From Chthonomonas calidirosea T49 (GTDB lineage Bacteria > Armatimonadota > Chthonomonadetes > Chthonomonadales > Chthonomonadaceae): a DNA stretch of 64,000 nucleotides. Positions 9,439 through 17,916 of this stretch are shown in pieces (the stretch's first letter is position 1; each line of letters begins with the position of its first letter). The notes beneath the pieces are model-generated. The model was not told the origin of the DNA, ran no database searches, and saw only the letters and a list, made by a program, of their open reading frames with translations. The position numbers and the translations under genes were made by a program. Location of the stretch: contig NC_021487.1 in assembly GCF_000427095.1 (NCBI RefSeq), positions 1 to 64,000 on the forward strand, given 5' to 3'.

Positions 9439-10218
9439 TTAACGTGTTGAAGTTGGTGAAGAGGTTTTAGAAGGGAGGGCACGGTCGGGTAGAAAACGGT
9501 TGAGGTCGTCGAAGAAATCCTCGATGAGGATATTGATGGCATCGCGCCAATCCGCAAAGAGGTAGGTGTGGCCTGCAATGGTGGTTAGGGGTTGATCCAC
9601 AGAGTAGGTGCTATGGTAGAGCGTATCGCCCTGAGAATCAAGCAGGTAGAACGCCCCACGACAGTTAACGTGGGAGGGCACATGTTCAAGGCCTCCGAGG
9701 AGATCGTAAATATAGTGGCCGTTGACCTTACGTGGCTCGTCAAGAACGCTGAGTAGGATAAGGTCGGCATGAAGCTGGCTACAAAGCTGTTGGGCGGTGT
9801 AGACGCGCGGTACCGGAAAGGTGTCGCCATGTAGAAGGCCGTTATCGGTGAAAAGATCGCGTGGGGTGAAGTGATCGGCGGTCAGTTGTGCCTCCACTTT
9901 CGGTTCGGGGATGACCGTGAATGCGGTGCGCTCTGCCGTGCAAGCGGGGAGTTGGTGGGCGGCATGTTTTTCGAGCCTCTGCAAAATCTCCCGATACTGC
10001 TGTTGTTGCGCCAGCTGTTTCGAAGTAAGTTTCGATTCTTCTTTAGGGTTAGGCAGCAGCGTTTGGGTTCCATAGAAGGGCGCGATCACGATAATGCGGT
10101 GAGCGGTGGCGAGAATCTGACGTGTCTGGGCTTCGGGGAGATCGGCGTAGGTGTGCACCGGTAACAGGAAAAGGAGGCCGCTGCAGAGAGCTATCCAGGA
10201 CGCTGTACGTTCACGCAT
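9439..10218 (-). CDS. Secreted protein of unknown function (intact copy; the ancestral flhB neighbour)
   Basis: The 259-residue product has a clear signal peptide (Arg near the start, hydrophobic core WIALCSGLLFLLPV, likely cleavage after HTYA). The mature part contains a nucleotide-free alpha/beta-looking core (QLCSQLHADLILLSVLD, HYIYDLLGGLEHV) and a C-terminal helical region. I cannot name the family. This is the only complete copy. Its 5' part is repeated at 12967-13059, fused to Mod sequence, and its middle at about 23054-23390, as a pseudogene. GAGGGT lies about 8 bases before the ATG. I infer that it followed flhB directly before the island arrived. Confidence 0.75.
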   Translation of the reverse strand: MRERTASWIALCSGLLFLLPVHTYADLPEAQTRQILATAHRIIVIAPFYGTQTLLPNPKEESKLTSKQLAQQQQYREILQRLEKHAAHQLPACTAERTAFTVIPEPKVEAQLTADHFTPRDLFTDNGLLHGDTFPVPRVYTAQQLCSQLHADLILLSVLDEPRKVNGHYIYDLLGGLEHVPSHVNCRGAFYLLDSQGDTLYHSTYSVDQPLTTIAGHTYLFADWRDAINILIEDFFDDLNRFLPDRALPSKTSSPTSTR

Positions 10219-10339
10219 GGTCTTACCCTCAAAATAGAAGCGTATCTCTTTAGTTTAGAGACGAAACATCGGCTCCGTACGTTCCGCTGTCGGCTATCTG
10301 GGGTGGGCAAGTCTTCTTTGGCGGCGTTCTTCGTTGATG
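10219..10339 (-). repeat. Copy 1 of the flhB-259-aa-gene junction (spacer plus flhB 3' tail)
   Basis: These 121 bases match the spacer and 3' end of flhB, as at 13060-13180 and about 23395-23506. The flhB part ends inside TCGTTGATG (10331-10339), a 9-base word shared by flhB and res, where the sequence switches to res. It marks the left border of the island. Confidence 0.85.
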
Positions 10340-10939
10340 ACCAAAATGTTCTGCTTGCTACCCAGTTCCTTGAGCACCCTGCAGGCGTTCTTTGATGGTC
10401 AGGTTGGGACAGACGATCAGCACGGCGTCGCAGAAGCGCCGGTCCTGAGGATTGGCGAGTTTATTCAGCACCTGCCAGGCGATGACCATTCCCATGACGA
10501 CGGTTTTGCCCGAGCCAGTAGCCATCTTGCAGGCGTAGCGGGTAAGCTTGTCGTCCTTGGGGACCACAATGCCCTGCTTCTCGGCCGGAGATGCCTCCAC
10601 CAGCCAGACGAGCGCCTCGGCTGCTTCTCGCTGGCAGAAGAAGAGTTTTCGCTCCCGCTCAGGGTTGTTCCAATGGTTCAAGAGTTGCCGCGTGATCGGC
10701 GTGACGCCGGGATATCCTCGTTCCCGCCACCCTTTGACCCGCTCGCGGAGGGTGTTGACCAGCTCCAGTGGCACGAATTCCTCTTCCAGGAGCGCCATCT
10801 GCGGGCCGCGAGTGCGGGCCTTGAGGTAGTAGCCCGCCGCCCTCCATCCCTCCTTCAGGATCGGCTGCCCTGCTTCGTAAGCCCAGTAGCGCGTGGGCTC
10901 TTCAAAGGGAGAGGTGAGGATGGGGTTGTCAACGAGCAT
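10340..10939 (-). pseudogene. Truncated res fragment (5' part of a type III restriction subunit)
   Basis: From the ATG at 10939 the sequence matches the first 185 or so codons of res (13463-16240) almost base for base, with scattered substitutions. It includes the Walker A segment MATGSGKT. Near 10376 about 187 bases are missing relative to res, at a short AGCAC repeat, which shifts the frame and gives a stop at 10358. At 10340 it joins flhB sequence. The helicase and nuclease regions are absent, so no active Res can be made. The start codon overlaps the end of the Cap15-like gene by 11 bases, exactly as the intact res overlaps the HEPN gene. Confidence 0.9.
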
Positions 10940-11522
10940 CCCCTTTCCTCCTCAGGATAAGAGTCCCGAAATTCTGACGGTCTCGCCCAGAGTAATACTC
11001 TCCCTCTAAGCAGTCATCCTTCAATCTCAGAACGGCCGTTCCTCGGTGGGAGTGCATGGTGGTTGGTACATTAGCTTTAGGATCATTACGATACACGTAA
11101 ATCAAAGTAATCCCTTCATCTTCATTCACAAGTAGCGACGCCGTGATACTTTTTGAGCTGGATTGTTCAGTCTCAATGCAGATACTAATGCGTGTCCATG
11201 TTTGTTTTATTACTGCCTCACCTTGATAATCTTGTCCTCTAGACCACTTCGTCCAACCCTGTAACTTCCACTCACCATTAAGGTTGGGAACCTTAACTAT
11301 GCCAATGCTACGAAGGAGAGGGATCGTCCACAGCCATTTTTCAAAAACCTCGTATAGCCCTCCGGCAATACCCAATACACCTGGCGCATCCACCCACCAA
11401 GGTATTTGCACATTCCGAGTCTGAAAAAACCAGTGGATGACATAATCAATAGCTACGCTAATTATCCCAATTCTAAGTGTCACCTTTTGCCATTCGGGTG
11501 AGTCCGTAGCATATGAACGCAT
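10929..11522 (-). CDS. cap15: Cap15-like CBASS effector (two transmembrane helices plus beta-barrel)
   Basis: The 197-residue product has two hydrophobic helices (about residues 16-33 and 43-64). A beta-rich domain from about residue 79 begins VPNLNGEWKLQGW and has alternating strands to the end. This architecture and the LNGxWxG-like opening fit the Cap15 (S-2TM-beta) effector of CBASS. That family binds a cyclic nucleotide through the barrel and then disrupts the inner membrane to stop phage spread. It follows the CD-NTase gene by 6 bases, the expected pairing. Family assignment rests on topology and motif, without a profile search. Base composition is visibly AT-richer than the flanking mod and res fragments, so transfer is likely. 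Confidence 0.78.
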   Translation of the reverse strand: MRSYATDSPEWQKVTLRIGIISVAIDYVIHWFFQTRNVQIPWWVDAPGVLGIAGGLYEVFEKWLWTIPLLRSIGIVKVPNLNGEWKLQGWTKWSRGQDYQGEAVIKQTWTRISICIETEQSSSKSITASLLVNEDEGITLIYVYRNDPKANVPTTMHSHRGTAVLRLKDDCLEGEYYSGRDRQNFGTLILRRKGDAR

Positions 11523-11528
11523 AACGCC

Positions 11529-12464
11529 TCAGCTCCAATTTTTCCAGAGATCAATCATTTGCCTCACAAACTGGCGAGCCTTATCCGCGGACCACTGTTC
11601 GGGAGAGTTACCGAACAAGGGCAGTTGTTCATTCTGACACACAAATTGGCTAAGGTTCGCTTGAGAAAGCCAATGATGAAGCCAATTTACCACATTGCAG
11701 AAAGTTTTCTGCAAAGATTCGTCAAACTTATCGTCCGGCACATTGTAAAGCAGACATTCTAAGAAATAGGATGGTGCTATGTCTGCCGCGATATTCCCCC
11801 GTTTGATAAGGTGAGTGCGTGCGTTCTTGAAAAGTCGGATGGTTGGCTTGTATAGGCCATTTGTATTTTTGTTCTTTCTGACGCCGTTCTCATAATGCAG
11901 CTTAGGATAGTTGATGACCCATCGATTTTCGCTTTGCACATAGAAAGTCATACCTTCCGTATACTTATCTGGGTCGCGGGGAGACGGTGGATACTTACGA
12001 TATTGGATGCACACCACAGCATCTGCTGGTAGATACTGTGTTTGAACTTTCAGACACTTCCGTCCTTCGCGCACCTTATCCCAGTCGCGGAAGCGGCCTT
12101 CGAGGAGGAGACCAAGCAGGCGGTAGCAGAGCGGCTCCGCATAGTAGTCGCGCAATGCCATTAGCACATCTGATCTGAACTCGTTCCAACCGTAGGTGGC
12201 ATCGGTAGAGCTGAAGCCTCCTTTCTGCTCTTCGCTCAGGTTGTCACGAAATGTGCTATTCAACTGCACAACGATATCAACATCGCTGTTACCCCGTATG
12301 TTGGTGTCATTCTTGTAGGAACCTTGAAGATAAACTTCGAAGTCCTTGCTCTTTAAGCGTTCATATTGTTGTAGAGCTTTACGGATAGACTCATGGGTTT
12401 GCTTCGCGGTAGTATCCGCGCCTTTACTAGACCAACTTTCTAATTGCGATTCAGGAATAGCCAT
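11529..12464 (-). CDS. CBASS CD-NTase (cGAS/DncV-like nucleotidyltransferase)
   Basis: The 311-residue product has the nucleotidyltransferase core. A GS motif QGSYKNDT (G48, S49) is followed by SDVDIVV with the metal-binding D61 and D63. A third acidic residue lies in LPADAVV (D148). The long C-terminal helical part fits the OAS-like domain of CD-NTases. Such enzymes make a cyclic di- or trinucleotide when a phage infects and so activate a partner effector, here the Cap15-like protein. AGGAGG lies 8 bases before the ATG. The gene overlaps the end of the chimeric mod fragment by 14 bases. No Cap2/Cap3 or HORMA/TRIP13 genes are present, so this is a minimal two-gene (type I) system. Confidence 0.88.
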   Translation of the reverse strand: MAIPESQLESWSSKGADTTAKQTHESIRKALQQYERLKSKDFEVYLQGSYKNDTNIRGNSDVDIVVQLNSTFRDNLSEEQKGGFSSTDATYGWNEFRSDVLMALRDYYAEPLCYRLLGLLLEGRFRDWDKVREGRKCLKVQTQYLPADAVVCIQYRKYPPSPRDPDKYTEGMTFYVQSENRWVINYPKLHYENGVRKNKNTNGLYKPTIRLFKNARTHLIKRGNIAADIAPSYFLECLLYNVPDDKFDESLQKTFCNVVNWLHHWLSQANLSQFVCQNEQLPLFGNSPEQWSADKARQFVRQMIDLWKNWS

Positions 12465-13059
12465 AGTTTTCGCCTCCTGCGTTGAACTTCACCACCCGCA
12501 CCACCTCGTTCCCCCGGAAATCAATCACCTTCACGGCGATCCGTTCGTGTTCTCCGGGCTGGAAGGGGAACGAAATGGTGCCCTGCACCTTCTCGAAGGC
12601 CTCGGCGTCAATCTGCGCTTTGAGTGCCCGCTGGAGTTTGTCCCACGCTTCCGAATCGCCGGGGAAGAAGGCCTGGCAGATGTGGAAAGTTTTGCCATCG
12701 TAGTCGGTGTCCAGGAACCAGGCGGCCACATCTTCGCCCCGCGTCGAGTGCGCCTCGCCCGTGAGCGGGTCGTATATGTCTACGCCGCGTAACTTCACGA
12801 CATGGGTGCCATCCTTCTGCGGGATGACGGCCACGTCCGGCTGGCCGAAGACGGTGAAGATCTGGCTCGCCCGCGTGGTTTTGGGGAGGTCCCCCACCAG
12901 CACGTCGGGGGCGATGTTCGCAAAGTGGACCTGGAGCCCCACCACCGGAACTTTCTGGATGAGCGCCTGGGCTTCGGGGAGATCGGCGTAGGTGTGCACC
13001 GGTAACAGGAAAAGGAGGCCGCTGCAGAGAGCTATCCAGGACGCTGTACGTTCACGCAT
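12451..13059 (-). pseudogene. Chimeric ORF: signal peptide of the secreted 259-aa protein fused to the Mod C-terminus
   Basis: The first 31 residues are identical to the start of the 259-residue secreted protein, including its whole signal peptide. From PEAQ onward the sequence is the last 170 or so residues of Mod (17909-21695), in frame. The join falls in CTGGGCTTCGGG (12967-12978 on the plus strand), a 12-base word found at both parents (10126-10137 and 18422-18433). The frame is open for 202 codons, so a protein could be made and even exported, but no methyltransferase core is present. The last residues differ from the intact Mod, because the cargo-specific sequence begins there. I call it a pseudogene by origin. 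Confidence 0.85.
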
Positions 13060-13405
13060 GGTCTTACCCTCAAAATAGAAGCGTATCTCTTTAGTTTAGA
13101 GACGAAACATCGGCTCCGTACGTTCCGCGGTCGGTTATCTGGGGTGGGCAAGTCTTCTTTGGCGGCGTTCTTCGTTGATGCGATAGACGAAAGCCATGAC
13201 CTCGGCGACGGCCGCGTAGAGATCGGGTGGGATCTCGGCTTCGAGGGGCACTTGGCGATAGAGGGTACGGGCAAGCGGCGGGTTCTCAACGATGGGGACA
13301 TCGTGTTCCTGGGCGAGCTGACGGATTTTAAGGGCGAGAAGGTCTTGTCCTTTTGCCACGACGACCGGCGCATTCATTTGTTCTGGCTCGTATTTCAGTG
13401 CGACG
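12979..13405 (-). repeat. Copy 2 of the flhB-259-aa-gene junction
   Basis: This stretch repeats the 5' end of the secreted-protein gene, its spacer, and the last 90 or so codons of flhB. It lies between the two R-M copies. It differs from the intact flhB by scattered substitutions (for example RRLAHPR at the end versus RRVAQPR), so it is an old or separately acquired copy rather than a recent exact duplication. Confidence 0.85.
13135..13405 (-). pseudogene. flhB 3' fragment (C-terminal domain)
   Basis: It encodes [16 protein letters not shown] onward through the FlhB C-terminal export-switch domain to the stop codon. It lacks the membrane domain and the NPTH autocleavage site, which would lie just upstream of the break. 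At 13405/13406 it joins an attC-like sequence. The open frame extends upstream to a start-like ATG at 13485 through that site, but the leading 25 or so residues are not FlhB. Confidence 0.85.
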
Positions 13406-13469
13406 GCCCTAACGGCACCGAGCTGAGCTGCCGCCCGGAGGGCGGTCGGCTCCAGCGAGTGGTTAGCCC
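13406..13469 (-). repeat. Integron attC-like recombination site
   Basis: Read on the minus strand, this 64-base element starts GGGCTAACCACTCGCTGGAG and ends AGCTCGGTGCCGTTAGGGC. In between is a GC-rich imperfect palindrome around CCGCCC/GGGCGG. The layout follows attC sites: outer TAAC/GTTA boxes, inner imperfectly paired arms and a short loop. The left arm closely resembles the aadA-type attC arm (TCGTT..AGCCGAC). The res stop codon TAA (13463-13465) lies inside the first box, as expected for an integron gene cassette. Each outer box has one mismatch to the strict RYYYAAC/GTTRRRY consensus. Confidence 0.7.
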
Positions 13470-16240
13470 GCTCTCGCCTTGACATCCCTCAAAATACCCT
13501 GTAGCCTTGCCGGTTCTCTGCACACCGCGAAGGCCCACTGTCCAAGTTCCCGATGGTGATTAACGGCTATAACCCAGCGTCTTGCCGCCGCTTCCTTCTG
13601 GCGATCCTGCTCTGTTTCAAGACCCTTCACTTCCAGAATGACCTTAAGTTCACTATCCCCCGGTTGGCGGAGACGAATCAGGTAATCGGGACGATATTCG
13701 TGCCGAACTCCCTGCCATTCGTAGGAGATGGTGAAATCCAGATGGTCATTCCGTGCATAGCTGATGACCTCTGGCATCCGCTCTAACTGAAAAGCCACCG
13801 TGTGTTCCCACTTGGGCGCGTCCAGCACGACATGGCTGATATGGCTTTTCGTTGTGCCAACGGTGGGGCGCACCGTGCGGAAGAGGACCTCGGAGGTAGA
13901 ACCGATCGGACGAAAGCGTTCGATGACAGGCAGGAGAGGCGGCTCGCCCGCCTCCACATCGGGCTCAATGGCTTCCATCAGCCGTTCCACGATCTGCTGC
14001 CGGTACTTAAGCAGGGCCACCTCTTCCAGCACGGTGTCCTCCTCCAAAACCACCCGCTTCTCCAGGTACTCCCAGACGATGCGCAGCACCTGGGGAAAGA
14101 GCACGTGGCGGGCGGCGCAATCTTGCCGCTTCTCCTTGAGGCGACCGGTGATCTCGGCGGCGAGCTCGTAGACCGTGGCCTGAAGCCGCTTCTCCCGGTG
14201 GAAGGGGTTACGGTCGTGCAGGACCTCCGGCCCGGGGCCGAGGCGGTCGGGCCGGCCGAGGCGGTATCCCACCGCTGGCTTGACCATGACCTCCGTGGGC
14301 GCCTTCGTCGGGCTGATCACGAGATAGGGGACGCCGTCCCAGTCCACCCGGAGGCGGCTCCGCACATCAAAGACATACCCCTCCACGCGGGGGAAAGTGA
14401 TCTCCAGGTGCTTCCGCTCCGGCAGGGCCCGCACCAGGGTGGAGACCTTCGGCACCTCGGTGCGGCTTACGGCCTTTTTCTTAACGGGGATGACCTCGAA
14501 GGGGACGCCGTAGACGTCCACGTATTCGGGCTCGGTGAAGTCGTCGTAGTTGAGCCGCCGCAGCCCCCGCCCCACCACCTGCTCGCAGAGGAGCTGAGAA
14601 GTGAAAGCCCGAAGCCCCAGGATCTGGGTGACGTTCTGGGCGTCCCAGCCCTCGTTGAGCATCCCGACAGAGACAATACAACGGATAGGCTTGCCCGGCG
14701 GCTCCCCATCCCCCTCCCATTCGGTCTTGCCCACCGTGTCCACGACCTTGCGGAGCCGCTCCGCTGCCTCCTGCTTGGTCTCCCCCTCGACGGCCGCTTC
14801 CGCCTCCGCAAGGAGCTTGGTGTCGATGCGGAAGGTCACTTCCGGTTGGCCGTCTCGGTTCTCCAGCTCCGCAAGCACGTTCCCCTTGGCAATGTGCTCG
14901 TGAACCAGCTTGGCCAGGTCGGTGTTGTCACAGACAACGATGAGAACGGGCGGAACCGGGGAGTCCGCCTTCCGGAACTCCTCGAAGGTCCGCTTCCACT
15001 CAGAGGCCAGGGTGGCGAGGGCATCCTGGGCCTCCCGGAGAACCGACTCCGGCTTGGCCCGTCGCCGCACGGTCTGGCGCTCCGAAGCCGGAAGCTGGCT
15101 GTTGATCCACTCCCAGAGGCGGAAGTATCTCGGAATGAGCTCCCCGGTATTGTCATCCACGGGCACCCGCGGGACCTTGACGATCCCGCTTTCAATGGCA
15201 TCTACCAAACCGAAGTCCGAGACCACCCAGGGGAAGGGAGCCCCTTCCTCATAGCCGCTTCCCTTGATGTAAAAGGGCGTAGCGGAGAAGTCAGCGCAGA
15301 AGTTAATTCCACGTTCGGCATGGATGCGATCCAGGCCGCTGACCCAGAGGGTCGCCTCTTCCCGCTCGGCGATCTCTTCTGGGGAAAGCTGTTGCCGCAA
15401 CTCATCCGGCAAGGGTGCGGGACGGTAGGCGTGATGCGCCTCGTCGTTGATGACCAAAATGTTCTGCTTGCTACCCAGTTCCTTGAGCACGCGGCGGCAG
15501 AAGGCAGCATCGCTCTCCGGACCGCGTTGGACCACGCTCTTGGAGCGGCTGTCATCTTTGGGCTGGAAGAGGTGCCAGTTCGTGATCTGGAATTTGCCCT
15601 GCTGGAGTCGCTCCAGCATCCCCGGGGGCACCAGGTCAAACTTCTCGTAGTAGTTGCCAGGTTTCCAGGGCAGAAGCACCTGCAGGCGTTCTTTGATGGT
15701 CAGGTTGGGACAGACGATCAGCACGGCGTCGCAGAAGCGCCGGTCCTGAGGGTTGGCGAGTTTATTCAGCACCTGCCAGGCGATGACCATTCCCATGACG
15801 ACGGTTTTGCCCGAGCCGGTGGCCATCTTGCAGGCGTAGCGGGTAAGCTCGTCGTCCTTGGGGACCACAATGCCTTGCTTCTCGGCCGGAGATGCCTCCA
15901 CCAGCCAGACGAGCGCCTCGGCTGCTTCTCGCTGGCAGAAGAAGAGTTTTCGCTCCCGCTCAGGGTTGTTCCAATGGTTCAAGAGTTGCCGCGTGATCGG
16001 CGTGACGCCGGGATATCCTCGTTCCCGCCACCCTTTGACCCGCTCGCGGAGGGTGTTGACCAGCTCCAGTGGCACGAATTCCTCTTCCAGGAGCGCCAGC
16101 TGCGGGCCGCGAGTGCGGGCCTTGAGGTAGTAGCCCGCCGCCCTCCGTCCCTCCTTCAGGATCGGCTGCCCCTCTTCGTAAGCCCAGTAGCGCGTGGGCT
16201 CTTCAAAGGGAGAGGTGAGGATGGGGTTGTCAACGAGCAT
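13463..16240 (-). CDS. res: Type III-like restriction subunit (DEAD/DEAH helicase-nuclease)
   Basis: The 925-residue product is a complete Res subunit. It has Walker A MATGSGKT (139-146), DEAH in [12 protein letters not shown] (266-269), a motif VI-like region [15 protein letters not shown], and a C-terminal PD-(D/E)xK nuclease site (RPDYLIRL, then ILEVKG). Type III Res works in complex with Mod, uses ATP to translocate and cuts unmodified DNA. The ATG at 16240 lies inside the end of the HEPN gene (11-base overlap, ATGCTCGTTGA), so translation is coupled to the cargo. The stop lies inside an attC-like site. A truncated near-identical copy of its 5' part is at 10340-10939. Confidence 0.92.
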   Translation of the reverse strand: MLVDNPILTSPFEEPTRYWAYEEGQPILKEGRRAAGYYLKARTRGPQLALLEEEFVPLELVNTLRERVKGWRERGYPGVTPITRQLLNHWNNPERERKLFFCQREAAEALVWLVEASPAEKQGIVVPKDDELTRYACKMATGSGKTVVMGMVIAWQVLNKLANPQDRRFCDAVLIVCPNLTIKERLQVLLPWKPGNYYEKFDLVPPGMLERLQQGKFQITNWHLFQPKDDSRSKSVVQRGPESDAAFCRRVLKELGSKQNILVINDEAHHAYRPAPLPDELRQQLSPEEIAEREEATLWVSGLDRIHAERGINFCADFSATPFYIKGSGYEEGAPFPWVVSDFGLVDAIESGIVKVPRVPVDDNTGELIPRYFRLWEWINSQLPASERQTVRRRAKPESVLREAQDALATLASEWKRTFEEFRKADSPVPPVLIVVCDNTDLAKLVHEHIAKGNVLAELENRDGQPEVTFRIDTKLLAEAEAAVEGETKQEAAERLRKVVDTVGKTEWEGDGEPPGKPIRCIVSVGMLNEGWDAQNVTQILGLRAFTSQLLCEQVVGRGLRRLNYDDFTEPEYVDVYGVPFEVIPVKKKAVSRTEVPKVSTLVRALPERKHLEITFPRVEGYVFDVRSRLRVDWDGVPYLVISPTKAPTEVMVKPAVGYRLGRPDRLGPGPEVLHDRNPFHREKRLQATVYELAAEITGRLKEKRQDCAARHVLFPQVLRIVWEYLEKRVVLEEDTVLEEVALLKYRQQIVERLMEAIEPDVEAGEPPLLPVIERFRPIGSTSEVLFRTVRPTVGTTKSHISHVVLDAPKWEHTVAFQLERMPEVISYARNDHLDFTISYEWQGVRHEYRPDYLIRLRQPGDSELKVILEVKGLETEQDRQKEAAARRWVIAVNHHRELGQWAFAVCREPARLQGILRDVKARAG

Positions 16241-16616
16241 GACCGCTCTCCGATAGCTTACTTATAATAGCTTCAGCAGTGGAAATCGCTTCTATAGCCA
16301 TATTATTGAGGTTAGAAACCGTGTCCTCATAATCGCAACGCTTGCGCCACCCATGTAAATCCCTTAGTTTGTCCGCTATCTCCTTCCCTTCAGGACCTTG
16401 TTGGCCAAGGTGTTCTCTGAGGAGTTTATGAACAATTCCGGCCGTTGTCCGTTGAAATTTAAGATGCTTTTCGGCATAACTTCGAGTGTGACAAAAAGCC
16501 GCATAGTAGGCGCGGCTTACAGCTGAGCGGCTTGCGGCCTCCATTAGAGGCGAGGTTTCGAAGGAACTGCGCAAGGCCCTTGCCAGATCCAAGAACTCCC
16601 TCCAGTCAAAGGCCAT
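16230..16616 (-). CDS. HEPN domain protein, R-M cargo gene 3
   Basis: The 128-residue, mostly helical product shows HEPN features. SRAYYAAFCHTRSYAEK (from residue 34) is the first conserved helix, and RKRCDYED (91-98) matches the R-x-x-A-D-Y region of UPF0332-type HEPN proteins. I do not see a clear R-x4-6-H ribonuclease motif, so catalysis is uncertain. HEPN proteins often act as toxins or RNases in toxin-antitoxin and abortive-infection systems. It is the last of three cargo genes between mod and res and overlaps res by 11 bases. Confidence 0.8.
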   Translation of the reverse strand: MAFDWREFLDLARALRSSFETSPLMEAASRSAVSRAYYAAFCHTRSYAEKHLKFQRTTAGIVHKLLREHLGQQGPEGKEIADKLRDLHGWRKRCDYEDTVSNLNNMAIEAISTAEAIISKLSESGHAR

Positions 16617-16628
16617 TGTTAATTCCTC

Positions 16629-17177
16629 CTACGGGCTTCGAAAGTCCGTCGTCAGCAAGGGCCATTCTTCCTCCTCTCCTAAACTCGACAGAAACTCTTT
16701 TCGAACGTCCCTTACCCTTTTCATCGTAGTTTCGTCATAATTATGAAATCGCGCATAGAGAATAACATGCTCTTCATCTTCCTCTGGATCTCGGCTGATT
16801 TCCAAGGACAAGATAGCATCCTGGAGACTTTCAGAAGCGAGCTCGGATAAAATCCTTGTCATTTCAATTAAACGGCGATGCTTCTCAAAATATTGCCACA
16901 CATCATCCGGTGCAGGAACACGGACTTTCAGTTCTTCGAGGCGTCTGAATAGGGTCGTAATTTCCTCCGTTATAGAAGAGGTAGATAAAGGACGTTGAAA
17001 CGGGGTAACAGGTTCTTTTTCTAACTCTACCGATGATGATATCCAACTCTGCGGCCACGGCAGTGTAGGGAATTTTTTCCGTAACACCTCCTCAGGCCGT
17101 GGGGTTACGTCTCTCAGGCCCCATAATAAGGGTTCTAGATTATTCTCTGAAGTTTTAGAACTGACGGTGGCTTCCAT
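16629..17177 (-). CDS. Unknown 182-residue protein, R-M cargo gene 2
   Basis: I cannot name this family. The N-terminal 75 residues are Ser/Thr/Pro-rich and probably flexible. From about residue 85 the protein is compact and charged: a helix DVWQYFEKHRRLIEMTRI, then SLQDAILSLEISRDPE, then HVILYARFHNYDE, which looks like an alpha/beta fold with a central strand pair. It ends 12 bases before the HEPN gene and starts just after the TIGR04255 gene. A role as HEPN partner or antitoxin is a guess from position only. Confidence 0.7.
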   Translation of the reverse strand: MEATVSSKTSENNLEPLLWGLRDVTPRPEEVLRKKFPTLPWPQSWISSSVELEKEPVTPFQRPLSTSSITEEITTLFRRLEELKVRVPAPDDVWQYFEKHRRLIEMTRILSELASESLQDAILSLEISRDPEEDEEHVILYARFHNYDETTMKRVRDVRKEFLSSLGEEEEWPLLTTDFRSP

Positions 17178-17178
17178 C

Positions 17179-17916
17179 TCACTTCTCCTCCTCGAACAGT
17201 TCTCTCAAGCGATCGGTTATGCAACCTTCGAAGACTTCCTCGACTCGACTGTGTGCTTCTTCGACCCAACCAAGAACGTCAGAAACTTTAACAGCCCTGG
17301 GTTGTGTCAAATAGTCTATATTCAACATGAATGCGCTCATTTCCTCAGAAGAGGCGAGCACGGGAGCGATCTGGATGCGGCAGCGATCTCTTCCTTCTAC
17401 AAAAGGAAACTCTCCACCCACAATGAAAGATGCTAAATTCTGTGGGAGCCGCGGGCCGACGAACGGATAGAATTCGAAATACTCTAAGAGCTTCACCTCT
17501 GGAGAAGGTAGTTCAACCCGGTTAATGTAACCCAAGGCGATGCGTTCCAGACCCTCGATCCGCAAGGTCTCCTTTAGGTTTTCCCAAGCCATTTCGATTT
17601 TGGCCTTAAAGCCTTGCCAAGTGGGGTAGGGTCTTAACACGTTTACCGCCAACAAGCGGGGGCCAAGTTGAATAAGCATCTTTCTGTCCTCGGTAAACAG
17701 CACGATTCTCTCGCTCGTACGAATTTCCTGTTGAAGGCCCTGAGGCCCCTCCGAAAGCACAACTTCTTGTCTGACGCTCTGTTCTCTTAGAGGGAATGTA
17801 CCTTTCACCTTTTCGTAAAATAGGCCGGGAATTGTAAGATCCCAGGGTGTATCACTTGTTAATCTAAATTCACAGACTGCTTCTATAAGGGGAGGGGTCT
17901 TGTATTGTCTACCCAT
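17179..17916 (-). CDS. TIGR04255 family protein, R-M cargo gene 1
   Basis: The 245-residue product opens YKTPPLIEAVCEFRL. It continues with the family pattern (WDLTIPGLFYEKVKGTFP, IQLGPRLLAVNVLRPYPTW, ALGYINRVELP) of the sporadically distributed TIGR04255 family, whose function is unknown. AGGAGG lies 9 bases before the ATG. It overlaps the mod stop by 8 bases, so it is the first of three tightly packed cargo genes. The base composition is visibly AT-richer than mod and res. Sporadic distribution and location inside an R-M operon suggest a defence role, which is inference. Confidence 0.82.
   Translation of the reverse strand: MGRQYKTPPLIEAVCEFRLTSDTPWDLTIPGLFYEKVKGTFPLREQSVRQEVVLSEGPQGLQQEIRTSERIVLFTEDRKMLIQLGPRLLAVNVLRPYPTWQGFKAKIEMAWENLKETLRIEGLERIALGYINRVELPSPEVKLLEYFEFYPFVGPRLPQNLASFIVGGEFPFVEGRDRCRIQIAPVLASSEEMSAFMLNIDYLTQPRAVKVSDVLGWVEEAHSRVEEVFEGCITDRLRELFEEEK

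Noticed and set aside
9264-9470. 68-codon plus-strand frame after prfA
   Set aside because: No ribosome site or motif, and it runs into the convergent secreted-protein gene.
11510-11530. GGAGCTGAGGCGTTATGCG, resembling the end of an attC site
   Set aside because: No matching partner box within 150 bases; it is the CD-NTase stop and the Cap15 start.
10219-16240. The duplicated segments as an assembly error
   Set aside because: The copies differ by scattered substitutions and have different flanking genes, which an artefact of collapsed or repeated contigs would not produce. Read coverage would be decisive.
13802-16267. 821-codon open frame on the plus strand opposite res
   Set aside because: It is antisense to a clear Res protein, has no family motifs, and arises from GC-rich codon use in res.
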